Source: Adiantum capillus-veneris
Taxonomy: Eukaryota > Streptophyta > Polypodiopsida > Polypodiales > Pteridaceae
Direction of reading: 5' to 3'
NCBI GenBank assembly: GCA_014529385.2
Contig: CM043954.1
Location: 98,910,747-98,974,746, forward strand
Length of the DNA: 64,000 nucleotides
Shown here: piece after piece, positions 12,641 through 23,230 of the stretch
Numbering within the stretch: position 1 is the stretch's first letter
How the letters are laid out: the number at the start of each line of letters is the position of its first letter
Translations under genes and position numbers: made by a program
The notes under the pieces: model-generated
Seen by the model: the letters and a program-made list of their open reading frames with translations, nothing else
Database searches by the model: none
Told to the model about the DNA's origin: nothing

Positions 12641-13095
12641 GGCTTTCCCAAACATTGTCGGTTGCTTAATAAAAGAGACTTTCCTGAACACTGAACACTG
12701 ATTGGAACTAAGCTATAAAATGCAAGAAAAGTCAAGCCATGTGAGATTGTGAAATGAAATGTGAAATAAAAGGAACTCATTAATATATATATATATGTGT
12801 GTGTGTGTGTTTGTGTGTGCACGTGTGCATGTGCGTGTGTATGCATGCATGTATGTATGTATAAAATTCGGTAGAATTATGTAAGGTGAAGCTTCACTTT
12901 AGCATTATGAAACAATAAAATGCAAGAAAAGTAAAGACATATTGTCATGATGTGAAATAAAAGGTGATACAAAAAGATCCATTTAATATTTTAAAACCAA
13001 AATAAAATTTAAGGTAAGTCTCAATCATCACTGAAAACATTGAAAGTATGCCCAACTCAACTCTCCTCTAAGGCTTCTTAAGGCTTCTAAAAGAA
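12640..13095 (-). repeat. Dispersed repeat, copy 2 (inverted relative to 1.2-1.6 kb)
   Basis: Read on the minus strand it follows the same order of landmarks as copy 1, from AAGAAGCCTTAGAGGAGA at its right end through the GAAGCTTCACCTTA block to an AT/GT/ATGT array (about 12783-12860). A second related block lies beyond the array (about 12640-12780). It abuts a LINE fragment to the right. Confidence 0.55.
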
Positions 13096-13113
13096 GCCTT
13101 AGAGGAGATCATT

Positions 13114-13428
13114 AGCATGGCTGGGAAAATATGCAAGTGGATTCAAAGGTCATGGCAAATTAAGTTCTTCAAGATTGATCTGTTCTTTGGTAGTAACAGG
13201 TTGGGAAGTCCTGTTCTTCTTGTCTGCACTCAAGTAATCAGGAACTACTTCTTTCACCATATTTGGCAAGCAAGGAATCACCGCGTGTTTGAGGGGGATA
13301 TGGCTGTGGCAAGCTTTTGTGAAATTATACAAGAGAGCAGAGTGATGATCCACATGATCGAAGGCAAACAAGCCTCAGAGGATTGGTCTAGAACAATACA
13401 TGTCATGATGACATCTTGTAATAAGTAA
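13114..13428 (+). mobile_element. 5'-truncated LINE 3'-end fragment
   Basis: The frame contains AGKICKWIQRSWQIKFFKID, then LGSPVLLVCTQVIRNYFFHH, IWQARNHRVFEGD and ASFCEIIQESRV. The first two parts match the zf-RVT tail of the complete LINE at 43.6-44.1 kb (AGKICNLVQRTWKISFFKID, LGSPALLVSTQIVRY). The full LINE's decayed 3' frame also carries the TRNHRVFEGG and SFAEIIQES words. It is a dead copy of the same LINE family, truncated in the usual 5' manner. No long poly(A) is visible after the stop. Confidence 0.8.
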
Positions 13429-13735
13429 AGCTTACCTTTTGAAGACCACAAAGAAACTCTTCTTTTTTTCTACACAAATCCACACATAGCGTTCCAATTT
13501 GAACGGAGGTATCTAAACTTCATTTTAAAGAGCTTAGAGAAATGCCTAACTCCGGATCCGAATGCTTTCTTGCATTGGACAATCTTGAGTTAAAAAACAT
13601 CATGTTGAACACCTCTATGCATTGTTGTTCTACTTCATTCGGGGATGAACACATTGCACATTCCAGTTTCATGCAAAGAGAGAGAGTCAAATGGTTTTGG
13701 AGTTAGACTAGCAAACATGTGCCTCATGTGGGGCA

Positions 13736-13738
<3 letters not shown>

Positions 13739-13802
<64 letters not shown>
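13739..13802. repeat. Compound (TG)n(GA)n microsatellite
   Basis: About 17 TG units pass into about 15 GA units. Confidence 0.95.
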
Positions 13803-13804
<2 letters not shown>

Positions 13805-13954
13805 CTCGAATCGGGTTGGAAAAAAAAAATTATAATCAAAGTAAATTTTTAAAAATGTTCTTTTGGTTTTTAGATATCTTGGGATGGAAAAAAATAATTT
13901 TTAAAATCAAAGTAATTTTTTAAAAATGTTTTTTTGGTATTTAGGTATCTTTTG

Positions 13955-14114
13955 CCAGTATTGTCTAGTAGTACTAGTAATTATCAGTACTAGTACTAAT
14001 ATATATTGTACCAATACTACCAGTACTAGTATAGCATTATAATAGTAACCGTACCAATAGTACCAGTACCGGTACTATCGGTATTAGTAGTAGAACCAAT
14101 ACCAATACCAGTAC

Positions 14115-14116
<2 letters not shown>
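13955..14116. repeat. AGTACTAGTA-type self-complementary repeat
   Basis: Short variants of AGTACTAGTA, ACCAGTACCGGTACT and ACCAATACCA are scattered densely. Many are palindromic or pair with a neighbour, so the stretch could fold on itself. It leads into a (TG)14 run at 14117-14145. Confidence 0.7.
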
Positions 14117-14147
<31 letters not shown>

Positions 14148-14164
14148 CCGCCCTATCCCAGGCG

Positions 14165-14203
14165 CCATACACAATGGGTTGGCAGTAGGCCCATTGTGTA
14201 TGG
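14165..14203. repeat. Perfect 14-bp hairpin with 11-base loop
   Basis: CCATACACAATGGG (14165-14178) is followed 11 bases later by its exact reverse complement (14190-14203). I found no associated gene, T-tract or element terminus that would make it a terminator or a TIR. Confidence 0.8.
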
Positions 14204-14331
14204 GCCAACTGTCTTGTGAAGTAGATGAGAGTAACAAAATTCGAGTATGAAGCATTACCAGAGATGTCCAAGTCAAAATGTCCTTCAAGAGGGTCAAATC
14301 AATCTTAATAACACAGTAAGCTGATATTGTC

Positions 14332-15680
14332 TTAACACTAGACTGGTAACCTAACAGGACATAAAAGTGTTCTTTTAGGGTTTTGGGAAAAAATTCTAAA
14401 ACCATAGTAGATCCACTCATTGTGAAAAATCCTTTCATGAGCCTATAGTTCAAGGACTAATACATATGGAAAAAATAAGAAACTTGTAAGATTTCTCATC
14501 CCTTGGTCACTACAAGCCTCCAAAGTTGATGGACCAGTGCATTTTGCCCAAAACAGCAATTTCTTACGGTTGATTGCATATAAATAAGAGTGGGGGTTTT
14601 TGTAGGACTTGAGATAAAATGCCTCATCAACTTCAATGGGTTGGTGATCAAAACATATGGTTTCTTTTACCTCACTAATTTTCTTTTTGGGCAAACAAAG
14701 TAGGTACCAAAAAGTTGCATTTTTGCCATTCTGCGGACCTATCATCAAAGTTTCTATAGTCACACTCAATACAGATACTATATACATGTTTTCTTAGTTC
14801 CCTTTGGGTCTTTGGATTCAAAAGGAGCCATGGAGCATGTCAAAAAGATAATGGATCTCTTACTAAGTGGAACCTTGGGGGCAATGATAAAGTGCTAAAT
14901 ACAGCAAACATGAAAAAACTGGGTTTAGCATTATGACCTCTAGAAACCCATAGAAACTATTCAATATCTAGCCAAGTTTGTACTTTATGATTAGATATGG
15001 TTACTACCTATAAAATACACACATTTGGCCTAAGAAACTAGCAATGTTGACAAAGTTATACTTGCTACTCTAAAATATCTTGTATTCTTCAGCAATCAAA
15101 AAACTCAACTATCATCATATATTATGCTATATAGCGTATAAGGTCCCCCAAAACTCAAGGAAGATTAGATTTATGTTATACATTACACTTACACAATCAA
15201 AATTGAATTTGGATATTAAGAAAGCCACCAAAAAATTCATAAAAGTGCTCATTTTGGCAAAAGAACAGGATTATGCAATTCTTGTAAGTTGGTCATAACT
15301 TTCAATTTTAACACTTAGCTCTCCCTATAAGCATCAAAACATGTTGAGAACTATGAAGGCTTATCCTCTAGCAATCTAAACCTCACAAACATGAAGTTTA
15401 GAGTGGTATAGTTGCAAAGAATTGAAAAAAGGCCAAAAACAGGACCCGTTTTTTCACACAGGTTAGGTTCAAAAATGTTGTGCAAGAGTAAGGTTAATGG
15501 TGAAATCGATACTCCAAAAAAAATGTCAAGTTTTTTTCAGCTCATAAGTCAAATTTGTGGATATATAGAACCTAGAAATTCATTTTCATACTCTTCAAAT
15601 AATTCAAGCAAAATGGTCACTTAACAGGACACAAAAGTGTCCAAGGACATAAAAGTGTCCTGTTACCATTCTAGTGTTAA
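14332..15680. mobile_element. Non-autonomous piggyBac-like element flanked by TTAA
   Basis: TTAA at 14332-14335 is followed by CACTAGACTGGTAACC. At the other end the reverse complement of the terminus reads CACTAGAATGGTAAC and abuts TTAA at 15677-15680. TTAA target duplications are the hallmark of piggyBac transposons. Inside each end lies a further CAGGACA...AAAGTGT motif. The left end (14336-14372) matches the terminus of the transposase-bearing element at 51562-51598 at all but about three of 37 positions. The roughly 1.34-kb interior is AT-rich and encodes no transposase. A minus-strand frame at 14443-14787 has no recognised domain. It would depend on transposase supplied in trans. Confidence 0.8.
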
Positions 15681-18200
15681 AGGAAGATATTACTCCTCTA
15701 GAAGGCTTTGGCAGCCAGTTTGAAAAAAGTATGGTTGTCATTCATAGTCTCTCAACGATATATCTTATGCTTTTGCTCTTGATCACAAAGGAATCCTCAA
15801 ATGTGTAGTTTGTTTAAAGAGCTGCCAATGTTAAATTCTGTGAAAGGAGGATCTACTTTAGGTTAATGGAAAAAGATATGTACATAGATGCCAAAGAGAT
15901 GGGTAACACCATATCCATTGTACGTACACAAGCTTTCAATAAGTCAATAAAGAGCTCTATTTCCGTGTACATGATTTTTGTTAAAGATTCTCAAAATGAA
16001 CCTAATGCTTTAGCAAAAGGAAATATATAAAATCACAAAGAATTAGAGTTATCCAATTTTCTCAAGGGGTTTCAAGATGTCTTTATTGACGACATCCCTT
16101 GTGAACTATCTCTTAAACGAGGTAATGAAGACCATGCAATTGAACTCCTTCTAGGAAGTTCACCGCCTAATAATTATAAACCTGCTTATAGAGTTTCTCA
16201 AGCTCAACAAGAGGAGATTATGCGGCAAGTGCATGCTCATCTCCATTTTGCTTATAGAGCACTAAATAGGATCACTATCAAAAATAGGTTTCCCGTTCCA
16301 CGAGTAGAAGACCTTTTTGATAAGCTACAAGGGTCGACCTACTTCAATAGAATTGACCTAAAAAGTGGCTACCATCAAACAAGGATAGTTGACCAAGACA
16401 TTGTAAAGACTGCATTTTGCATTACATTTGGTCTTTACGAATATATTGTCATGCCTTTTGGCTTGACCAATGCACCAGCCACATTCAACCCCTTGATGGA
16501 GAAGCTATTCAGGCCTCACCGAACCTTTACTGGAGTGTTCTTTGATGATATTATCATCTACTCTAATTCACTAGACAAACACAAGCAACACCTCCAGGTA
16601 ATATTTCAAGTCTTAAGAGAGAATAAACTTTACGTTAATAAAAAGAAAGTGAGTTTTTCTTACAAGAGATTCAGTATTAGGTCACATTATCTCTCAGGAT
16701 GGCATCCAGATGGATCCATCAAAGATAGAGGTAATAAAATATTGGCCTAAACCAAGGAATCTTCATGAACTAAGAAGCTTTATAGGTATGTGTGCATACT
16801 ATAGACGCTTCATCGAAAAGTTTTCACAAATTGCAGGACCATTACATGACCTAACAAAGAAAAATGTTAGGTATACATGGTCTGCCAAGGAGAACAATGC
16901 TTTCAAAACGCTTAAAGAAAAGCTTATCTCTCAACCTGTGCTTACACTGCCGGATCTCTCAAAGCCATTTCAGGTCCAATGTGACGCTTGTGGTGATTGC
17001 CTTGGAGTTGTTTTGCTCCATGAAGGGCACACCATAGCCTATGAAAGTGGAAGGCTCAACCCTGTTGAGCAAGCTCTAGGCATATATGAAAAGGAACTCC
17101 TCGCAGTTTTACATGCCTTAGACTCATAGAAGCACTATCTATTGGGGACTCCTTTCATTTTGTGGAGGGATCACCAAAGCCTTAAGTACTTCATGACGCA
17201 GACCAAGCTCTCCGACAAACAAATGAGGTGGGCAAATTTCCTTTCGCAATTTCATTTTCATATTTCTCACTTTGCTGGCAAGCATAATCAAGTAGCCGAT
17301 GCATTCTCAAGACGGCCGAGAGTGAATGCGGTTTCCATAGCAACTCACAATGATCTATCTTCTATGATAGATGAGTATGCTATTGATTCCGACTTTAGAG
17401 ATGTGATTTCAGCCCTTGCACTAGGGAAGAAAGAGGAACCATTTACTTTACAATATGGTTATCTTCTCTATGGTAATAGACTATGAGTTACTAACTCACT
17501 ACGTGAGAAAGTAATGTATGAATCTCATGCTCCTCCTTATGCGGGGCATAGAGGGATTCAGTCTACCCTAAAAGGGATTGAAACATATTTCTATTGGCCT
17601 ACCATGAAAGCAAACATACAAGAGTATGTTTCTAAATGTGTGGTATGTCAAAAGACAAATTTTGATAGAGGGAAGCAACCTGGATTGCTTCAACCTTTGC
17701 CAATCCCTAATTCACCATGGGAGAGCATATCTATGGATTTTATTTTTGGATTGCCTAAGTCTATCCATGGGAATACGGGAATATGGACGATAGTGGACAG
17801 GTTTAGTAAACAAGCTCATTTTATACCTGTCAAAAAGACTATCAAAGCCCATCAAATGGCAACCCTCTTCATTTCACAAATCTTCAAGTACCATGACTTG
17901 CCAATGTCCATAGTGTCGGATAAAGATCCTAGAATGACCACTAACTTTTGGAAGGGTCTCTTTGAGAATTTAGGGACAAGGATAAAGTTATCTTCGGCCT
18001 ATCACCCGCAAACAGATGGCCAAAGTGAAATAGCTAACCTAATGTAATTCTTGATCTACTAAAAGACTATGTAACGGAAGTAGATCAAAGGTCCCAATGG
18101 GAGAAGTACTTACCCTTAGTGGAGTATGCCTACAATAACATTGTACATACTTCCACGTGAAAAGCACCTTTCGAGGTAATTGAGGGAAGATAAAAAAGTC
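15681..18200 (+). pseudogene. Ty3/gypsy pol (RT-RNase H-integrase), decayed
   Basis: Reverse transcriptase spans about 16047-16680: a pre-RT segment with FQDVFIDDIPCEL, YRALNRITIKNRFPVPRVED, TYFNRIDLKSGYHQ, MPFGLTNAPATF and the catalytic FFDDIIIYS. RNase H follows (DPSKIEVIKYWPKPRNLHEL, FQVQCDACGDCLGVVL, YEKELLAVLHALDS, KHNQVADAFSRRP), then integrase with its zinc site (HAPPYAGH and CVVC) and core (SMDFIFGLP, SDKDPRM, HPQTDGQSEIANL). Damage includes a deletion of roughly 30 codons just before YRALN, where the usual MRQV segment runs straight into it, a stop at 16030, and a frameshift near 16675 between RT and RNase H. Further stops lie after 17127 and 17484, and another frameshift after 18045. 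The C-terminal chromodomain-like part is missing. Same family as the element at the right end of the window. Confidence 0.93.
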
Positions 18201-18735
18201 CCCTGCTACTTAAGGTACTGGGAAGATCTTTGCTGCAGATGAGTATAGCCAAGACCTACAAGAGTAAGAGCCCAAGCCTTTAAAGAATCTTCCCGTGTAT
18301 ACTCTTCTTCGTTGCAGATGAGTATATAAGCTGAGCCCAAACCTAAACCTTGTCAATTTACAATGCTTCCCTAGAGTAAGCAAATGTACAAATGTTTAAA
18401 ATGAACAAAGTTTTTGTCTTATAAGACTCTCTTTTTCTTATATTGTGCACAAATGTGAAGTAGTATGCATGCTTAGAATCAAGTTTGTGGAGACGACATC
18501 TCCCAAACACCAAATAGAGCTTGTCACTCTAATATGGAAGATTGATAGGACTAAATGTGCAGACATGCTTGCGACAGCTTAGGCTCTCAAATGCCAAATG
18601 GACTAGTCATCCATTCTGGAACAATGTCGTAGGGTAACATAGGGATCCTCTACCCGCTAGAAAAAGGACTAATGAATAGGCTTTATCTTCTCTACCCCAT
18701 AGTCGAGGACGACTATGATTTCAAGAGAGAGGTAA
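18200..18735 (+). mobile_element. 3' untranslated part of gypsy element with PPT-like end
   Basis: Degenerate integrase tail followed by non-coding DNA that matches the equivalent region of the right-hand element (reverse complement of about 62590-62900), including the words for AGTCGAGGACGACTATGATTT and CAAGAGAGAGGTAA. The purine stretch CAAGAGAGAGG just before the LTR is the likely polypurine tract. Confidence 0.75.
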
Positions 18736-19110
18736 TGTCATAATAACTAATATCTAATTTTCCTAATGATTTTCTCATGCTAAACTAATCTTTTAATATG
18801 GGGAAGTGCCAGGGGGAGAAAAAGGAAGAATATTGGTTAAGCTGGCACACCACCCACAATAGGGATCCAAAGGAGGGAAAATAGGGATCCAAAGGGGGGG
18901 CCATCTGCAAAAGAGCAATGTGCAACAATGGGATTTAAAGACCCTAAGGTTTAGCCCATTAAGACTTCCAAAATGCTAAGGTTCCAAAATTCAAAGGTTG
19001 AGTCCAATGGTCAAAGCTTAGTTAAATTGGATGCTTGTGTGTGTGTACAAAAAGTCTTCAATGAGTCCTACATAGGAGTGGGAGAGCCCTGGAAGTAGGG
19101 GATGAGAGAG

Positions 19111-19112
<2 letters not shown>

Positions 19113-19172
<60 letters not shown>
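19113..19172. repeat. (CA)30 array inside LTR
   Basis: It sits at a fixed LTR position, between GAGAGAAA and CTCACAAGCTCC. The LTR copy at 55.7-57.3 kb has only about ten CA units there (56111-56131). Confidence 0.9.
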
Positions 19173-19177
<5 letters not shown>

Positions 19178-19670
19178 AGCTCCTTTACACAAAGGGAATG
19201 AGGGACACATGTCAGCTCCCTAGCCCAAATGCCCACAAGGTGTACTAAAATCCTATTGGATGGCCATGGAGGTGGACCAATGAGAATTAGGCTAGAGTAA
19301 ATCTAGTTTAATTAATTAAAAAACACTTAATAAAATAACCAATAAGAATTAAGCTCTCTAGAAGACTATTGGACAGTCTCCCAAGGGGTCCAATGAGCAT
19401 TCAACAGCCCAATGGCTTGCCTAATTCCTATTGGCCGAAAGACAAAGGGGTCCAATGAGAGTTTAGTTGCATTAATTAATTACCTAAATCTCTCGCAAAA
19501 GGGGAAAGGGGGACACATGTCAGAAGACTATCACTTATGATGCTTAAATTTCATTGGCTAAGCTGCGAGAGGTCTAATGGGGTGTCAACATGAGTAAACT
19601 GCAAGAGGGGGCTGAATTTTTCAAGTCATTATTCCAACACACTCACACAAGCTCATGTGTGAAGCAAGAA

Positions 19671-19673
<3 letters not shown>

Positions 19674-19719
<46 letters not shown>
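19674..19719. repeat. (TC)23 array inside LTR
   Basis: It lies after AAGCAAGAAGAC. The homologous position in the LTR at 56644-56670 is only a short imperfect CTCTTTCTCTCTCC stretch. Confidence 0.9.
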
Positions 19720-19723
<4 letters not shown>

Positions 19724-20179
19724 CCTCCTCTGAGACCGTGAGGGAATTGATGTTGTGTTTTATAAGAGTTTTGCTTAGTGCTTGAAGCTTCCATATTCAT
19801 TGCACTAGCTAGTATTGAAGGAGCACAAAGAATTGTATTGTAAAATGTCTCTCTTGATGGGAGAAACCTATAATACAAAGCCTTTTGGAGGGGGGATCGG
19901 CTCCATGTAAATTCGGTCCTCAATTGTTGTCAATAGCTTAATTTCTCTCTCTTTTGAAGTATTGTTCATGCCTATCTAACTAGGTGTTATGCTTTTTGTT
20001 ACCTCTCCACCCAAGCACTCTTGTTATGCTCATTAGGAATCTCTTTTAATGAAATGCTCACTATGCTCATGCTATTTTCCGCTACATACAAGTTACTAGG
20101 CCATTAAATGTTACAAGAAACTATGCCAATGAAAAGGAGGTATAATTCCCATTCATAGTACAGAACAGTCTTATACACA

Positions 20180-20440
20180 CACTACAAGACTTCGCTTAAA
20201 TTCCGGTGCCAAATTACCGGCGTCAATGGCAGGCGTCGGTATATGTTTAGGCAAGTATGGAGGGAAATGAATTTTAAAGGAAAATTCATTTTCGACGCAG
20301 ATACCGATGTCTCTTCCAGTGATTATACCGATGTCTCTTCCGCCGCCTATATAGATGAAATTTTCAACGCCTACACCAATGCTTATACCGACGGAACCTA
20401 CAAAAAACAAACCTGCGAGTCTTTCCTTGTGCATTTCTCT
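20180..20440 (+). mobile_element. Candidate CACTA (En/Spm) left terminus
   Basis: CACTACAAGAC at 20180 matches the terminal inverted repeat typical of plant CACTA transposons. Within the next 230 bases are repeated subterminal motifs in both orientations: GGCGTCGGTAT, GATACCGATGTCTCTTCC-like twice, and ATACCGACGG. That layout is characteristic of CACTA subterminal regions. The opposite terminus was not found. A CACTA TNP2-type coding fragment on the same strand lies at 32.66-33.26 kb, but whether the two belong to one element is unknown. Confidence 0.5.
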
Positions 20441-21004
20441 AGTTTTTCCACCTCTTCTCTTGCCCTCCTCCTTCTCACCTACTCCAGATCTGGTGCCTAA
20501 CAACTTGTCGGAGGTGAAAATCTTGCTTCTAGACTACTCTCTAGCACCAAGGTGAGATTCTTTTCAAGTTTGCTTGTAGGTTTGGGGTTTAGGGTTTAAC
20601 GTTGTGTGTGTGTGTGTGCGCGCGTTTTTGCAAGTTCAAGGACGTTTACAAAACCCTTTATTGCTCAAATAGGAACTTTAATGCATATTAAATTAATTTG
20701 TATATTGACAAAATAAAATTTCATGCTTTAGGCTTTCAATGCTTTAAGTTTTTATGCCATTTTGTTTGAAATAATGCTTTGGAAAAAATTTGTTTTGAAA
20801 TTATGGTTTGTGTTGTGAGATTATGGTTTGGGGTAATTTTATTCGACATTATACTTTGGAATTATGTCATGAAATTACGCTACCATTTTGTCATGTTGTT
20901 TTACAATTATGTTGTTTCGACATTATGCTGTGAAAAATCTTGTCTTGAAATTATGTTTCCAAGAAATTTTGTTTTCAATTATGTTGTTTTTGAAATTATG
21001 CGAT
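20441..21004. other. AT-rich non-coding DNA
   Basis: Contains a short (TG)n at about 20604-20619 and T-rich repeats of an ATTATG(C/T)TTTG-like word from 20770 to 21000. No gene recognised. Confidence 0.5.
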
Positions 21005-22770
21005 TGATGAGGTTTTGGTTATAGGTTTCGGTTGGGTTTAGTTCAAGTTATAGGTTAGGTTAGGGTATATGTTATATGTTAAATTATACGTTATAAGTTA
21101 GGTTAATTATACGTTAGGCTGGGTTAGGTCATAGGTTATGTTAGATTAGTTTTAAGTTATAGGTTAGCTTAGCTTAGCTTAGCTTATAGGTTATGTTAGG
21201 TTATAGGTTAGGTTACAAGACGTTATTTAGATTAGATTAGCTTATAGATTAGGTTCTAGGTTAGGTTTAAGTTATAGGTTATGTTAAGTTATAGGTTATG
21301 TTAAGTTATAGGTTATAGGCTAGGTTGGTTAGATTATAGGTTAGGTTTAGGCAACAAGTTAGGCTATAGATTAGGTTAGGTTAGGTTATAGGTTAAGTTA
21401 GCTAATGTTTAGGTTATAGGTTTGGTTCAAAAAAAAAAAGATGCTCCCAGCTGAAACATTGGCGGCCCATAAGCATGATGTCAGTAGCTTACAAAATTAT
21501 TGTCAAGTCAATTGCCCTAAGATCGACTCTCTCTCACTCTGGATTAGGGTATCACTCCTCATCAACAAGGTTTCATCAAAGTAAGATCTATTTAAGATAA
21601 CACCTTGATTGCAATGGTTGGATTGGAATACACACCATTCACCATGCAAGATTGTGTCGGTTATAGGTTAGGTTAGAGCTAGCGACAAATAGTAGAAAAA
21701 ACACAAACCTCGATTATGTTAGGTTTAGGTTATAGGTTAGGTTAGGTTATAGGTTAGGTTTAGGTTATAGGTTATGTTAGGTTAGAGGTAGCGGCAATTT
21801 AATAGTAGAAAAAACGCATGCGAACGGGCATCGAAGATGACTCGTGTACTTTAAAAACGTAAACGAACTTCGATTAGGTTAGGTTTAGGTTAGATTATAG
21901 GTTAGGTTTAGGTTTAGGTTACAAGTTAGGCTAGATTATAGGTTAAGTTAGAGCCAGTAGCAAATTATTAGAGGAAAAAACCAAACAGACTTCGAAGATG
22001 ACTAGTGTACTTCAAAAACCGCAAAGGACTTTAGTTAGGTTAGGTTATAGGTTGTAGTTTAGGTTTAGGGTTATGTTAGGTTAAGGTTATATGTTAGGTT
22101 AGATTAGAGGTAGCGGCAAATTAATAGTAGAAAAAATGCAAACGAACTTCGAAGATGACTTGTGTACTTCAAAAACGCAAACGGACTTTGGTTAGCGGAC
22201 TTTGGTTAGGTTAGCCTATAGGTTAGGTTTAAGTTTAGGATTATGTTAGGTTCAAGTTATAGCTTAGGTTAGATTATAGGTTAGGTTAGAGCTAGCAGCA
22301 AATTAATAGTAGAAAAAATGCAAACGGGCTTCGAAGATTACTCGTGTACTTTTAAAAACGCAAACGGACTTTGGTTATGTTAGGTTATAGGTTACGTTAA
22401 AGGTATATGTTAGGTTATAGGTTATAGGTTAGGCTATAGGTTCTAGGTTATGTTAGGTTAGGTTAGGTTTACGTTATAGATTAGGTTATAGGTTCTAGGT
22501 TATGTTAGGTTAGGTTAGGTTAGGTTAGGTTTAGGTTATAGGCTAGGTTAGATTATAAGTTACATTAGAGCTAGCGGCAAAAAGTAGAAAAATGCAAACA
22601 GATTTCAAGAATGACTTGTGTTCTTCAAAAAACGCAAACGGACTTCGATTATGTTATGTTATAGGTGAGGTTATAGGTTAAGTTTAATTTGGTTGTAGGT
22701 TAGGTTATAGGTTAGGTTAGGTTATGGGTTATAGGTTAGGTTTAGGTTATAGGTTTGAAAAACGCTACCG
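21005..22770 (+). repeat. Degenerate GGTTA/GGTTATA/GGTTTA minisatellite
   Basis: Most of the plus strand is built from TAGGTTA, TATAGGTTA and TTTAGGTTA words in irregular order (dense at 21040-21440, 21655-21790, 21870-21950, 22025-22110, 22190-22290, 22370-22565 and 22650-22760). Between these blocks stands a recurrent non-GGTTA spacer. The motif is near insect-type TTAGG and plant TTTAGGG, but it lacks GGG and is not a regular telomeric array. Confidence 0.9.
21440..21662 (+). mobile_element. LINE RT fragment inside the GGTTA array
   Basis: Translation gives QLKHWRPISMMSVAYKIIVK and, after a frame change, a stretch like ISPHQQGFIKVRSI and AMVGLEYTPF. These correspond to LKHWRPITMMWVAYKIIAKG, ISPHQHGFIKGRSI and AMVGIKYSTV in the LINE at 45.5-45.7 kb. 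About 210 bp of the internal RT region is present, bounded on both sides by GGTTA repeats and with no LINE 3' end. Confidence 0.85.
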
Positions 22771-23000
22771 CAATTGGACTTCAAAAGCGCACAAAGACTT
22801 CAAAAACACACTAATATATAGTTATTGACCATGTGGTCCTAATCTCCGTGCACCTTTAGATCGAGATGTGCAGGGATCGGACATGGCTAGAGAATGAGGT
22901 TGTTAGAGCTAGCGACAAATAGCTGAAAAAACGCAATCGGACTTCAAAAGCACCTTGTGTACTTCAAAGTGCAAACGAAAATTGATAAACGAAGTAAAAT
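21672..23000 (+). repeat. Higher-order repeat: spacer unit in about 7 copies
   Basis: A spacer beginning TTAGAGCTAGCGGCAAAT, then TAGTAGAAAAAACGCAAAC, TTCGAAGATGAC, GTGTACTTC and AAAAACGCAAACGGACTT recurs. Copies start near 21672, 21780, 21944, 22107, 22285, 22564 and 22894. Spacing is about 108, 164, 163, 178, 279 and 330 bp, with GGTTA blocks of variable length between them. The arrangement is a tandem array with a composite monomer of roughly 165 bp that lengthens to the right. Confidence 0.85.
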
Positions 23001-23160
23001 AACGCCATCGGACTTCAAAAGCGCACACAGACTTCAACAGCCTTAATATATAGTCATTGACCAATAAAGACGAGATTATTACCCTGTGGTCCTAATCTCC
23101 GTGCACCTCCAAAACGAGGTGTGCGGGGATCGGACCTAGCTAGAGAATGTGAGGTTGTCA
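22785..23160 (+). repeat. Two copies of a roughly 120-bp block
   Basis: A block running from CACA(A/C)AGACTTCAA through AATATATAGT(T/C)ATTGACCA, GTGGTCCTAATCTCCGTGCA and GGGATCGGAC to TAGCTAGAGAATG occurs at about 22792-22905 and again at about 23022-23160. The second copy has a small insertion after TTGACCA. It closes the array on the right. Confidence 0.8.
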
Positions 23161-23230
23161 TGTATTGTCATGTAGCTAGTAGTGTGTAGTTATAACAACT
23201 AGAGTGTTTTGATTATTTGTTGCATTATTG

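Larger units (their letters stand above)
18736..20115 (+). mobile_element. 3' LTR of gypsy element (1,380 bp)
   Basis: It begins TGTCATAATAACTAATATC directly after the polypurine tract and ends GGCCATTAAATGTTACA, giving the TG...CA ends of an LTR. It aligns over its length with the LTR at 55716-57332 and with the split LTR at 57809-58572 plus 61737-62589. It lacks about 250 bp that those copies have between the TC array and the GAGGGAATTGATGTTG block. No matching 5' LTR was found to the left, so the element is truncated or its 5' half has been replaced. Confidence 0.88.

Noticed and set aside
21005-22770. Interstitial telomere
   Set aside because: The plant TTTAGGG unit is not present in phase, GGG is almost absent, and the blocks are irregular and interrupted by a conserved spacer. 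A degenerate satellite fits better.
21672-23000. CRISPR-like array of repeats and spacers
   Set aside because: Here the longer conserved unit is separated by variable GGTTA blocks, the genome is eukaryotic, and no cas-like gene is present.
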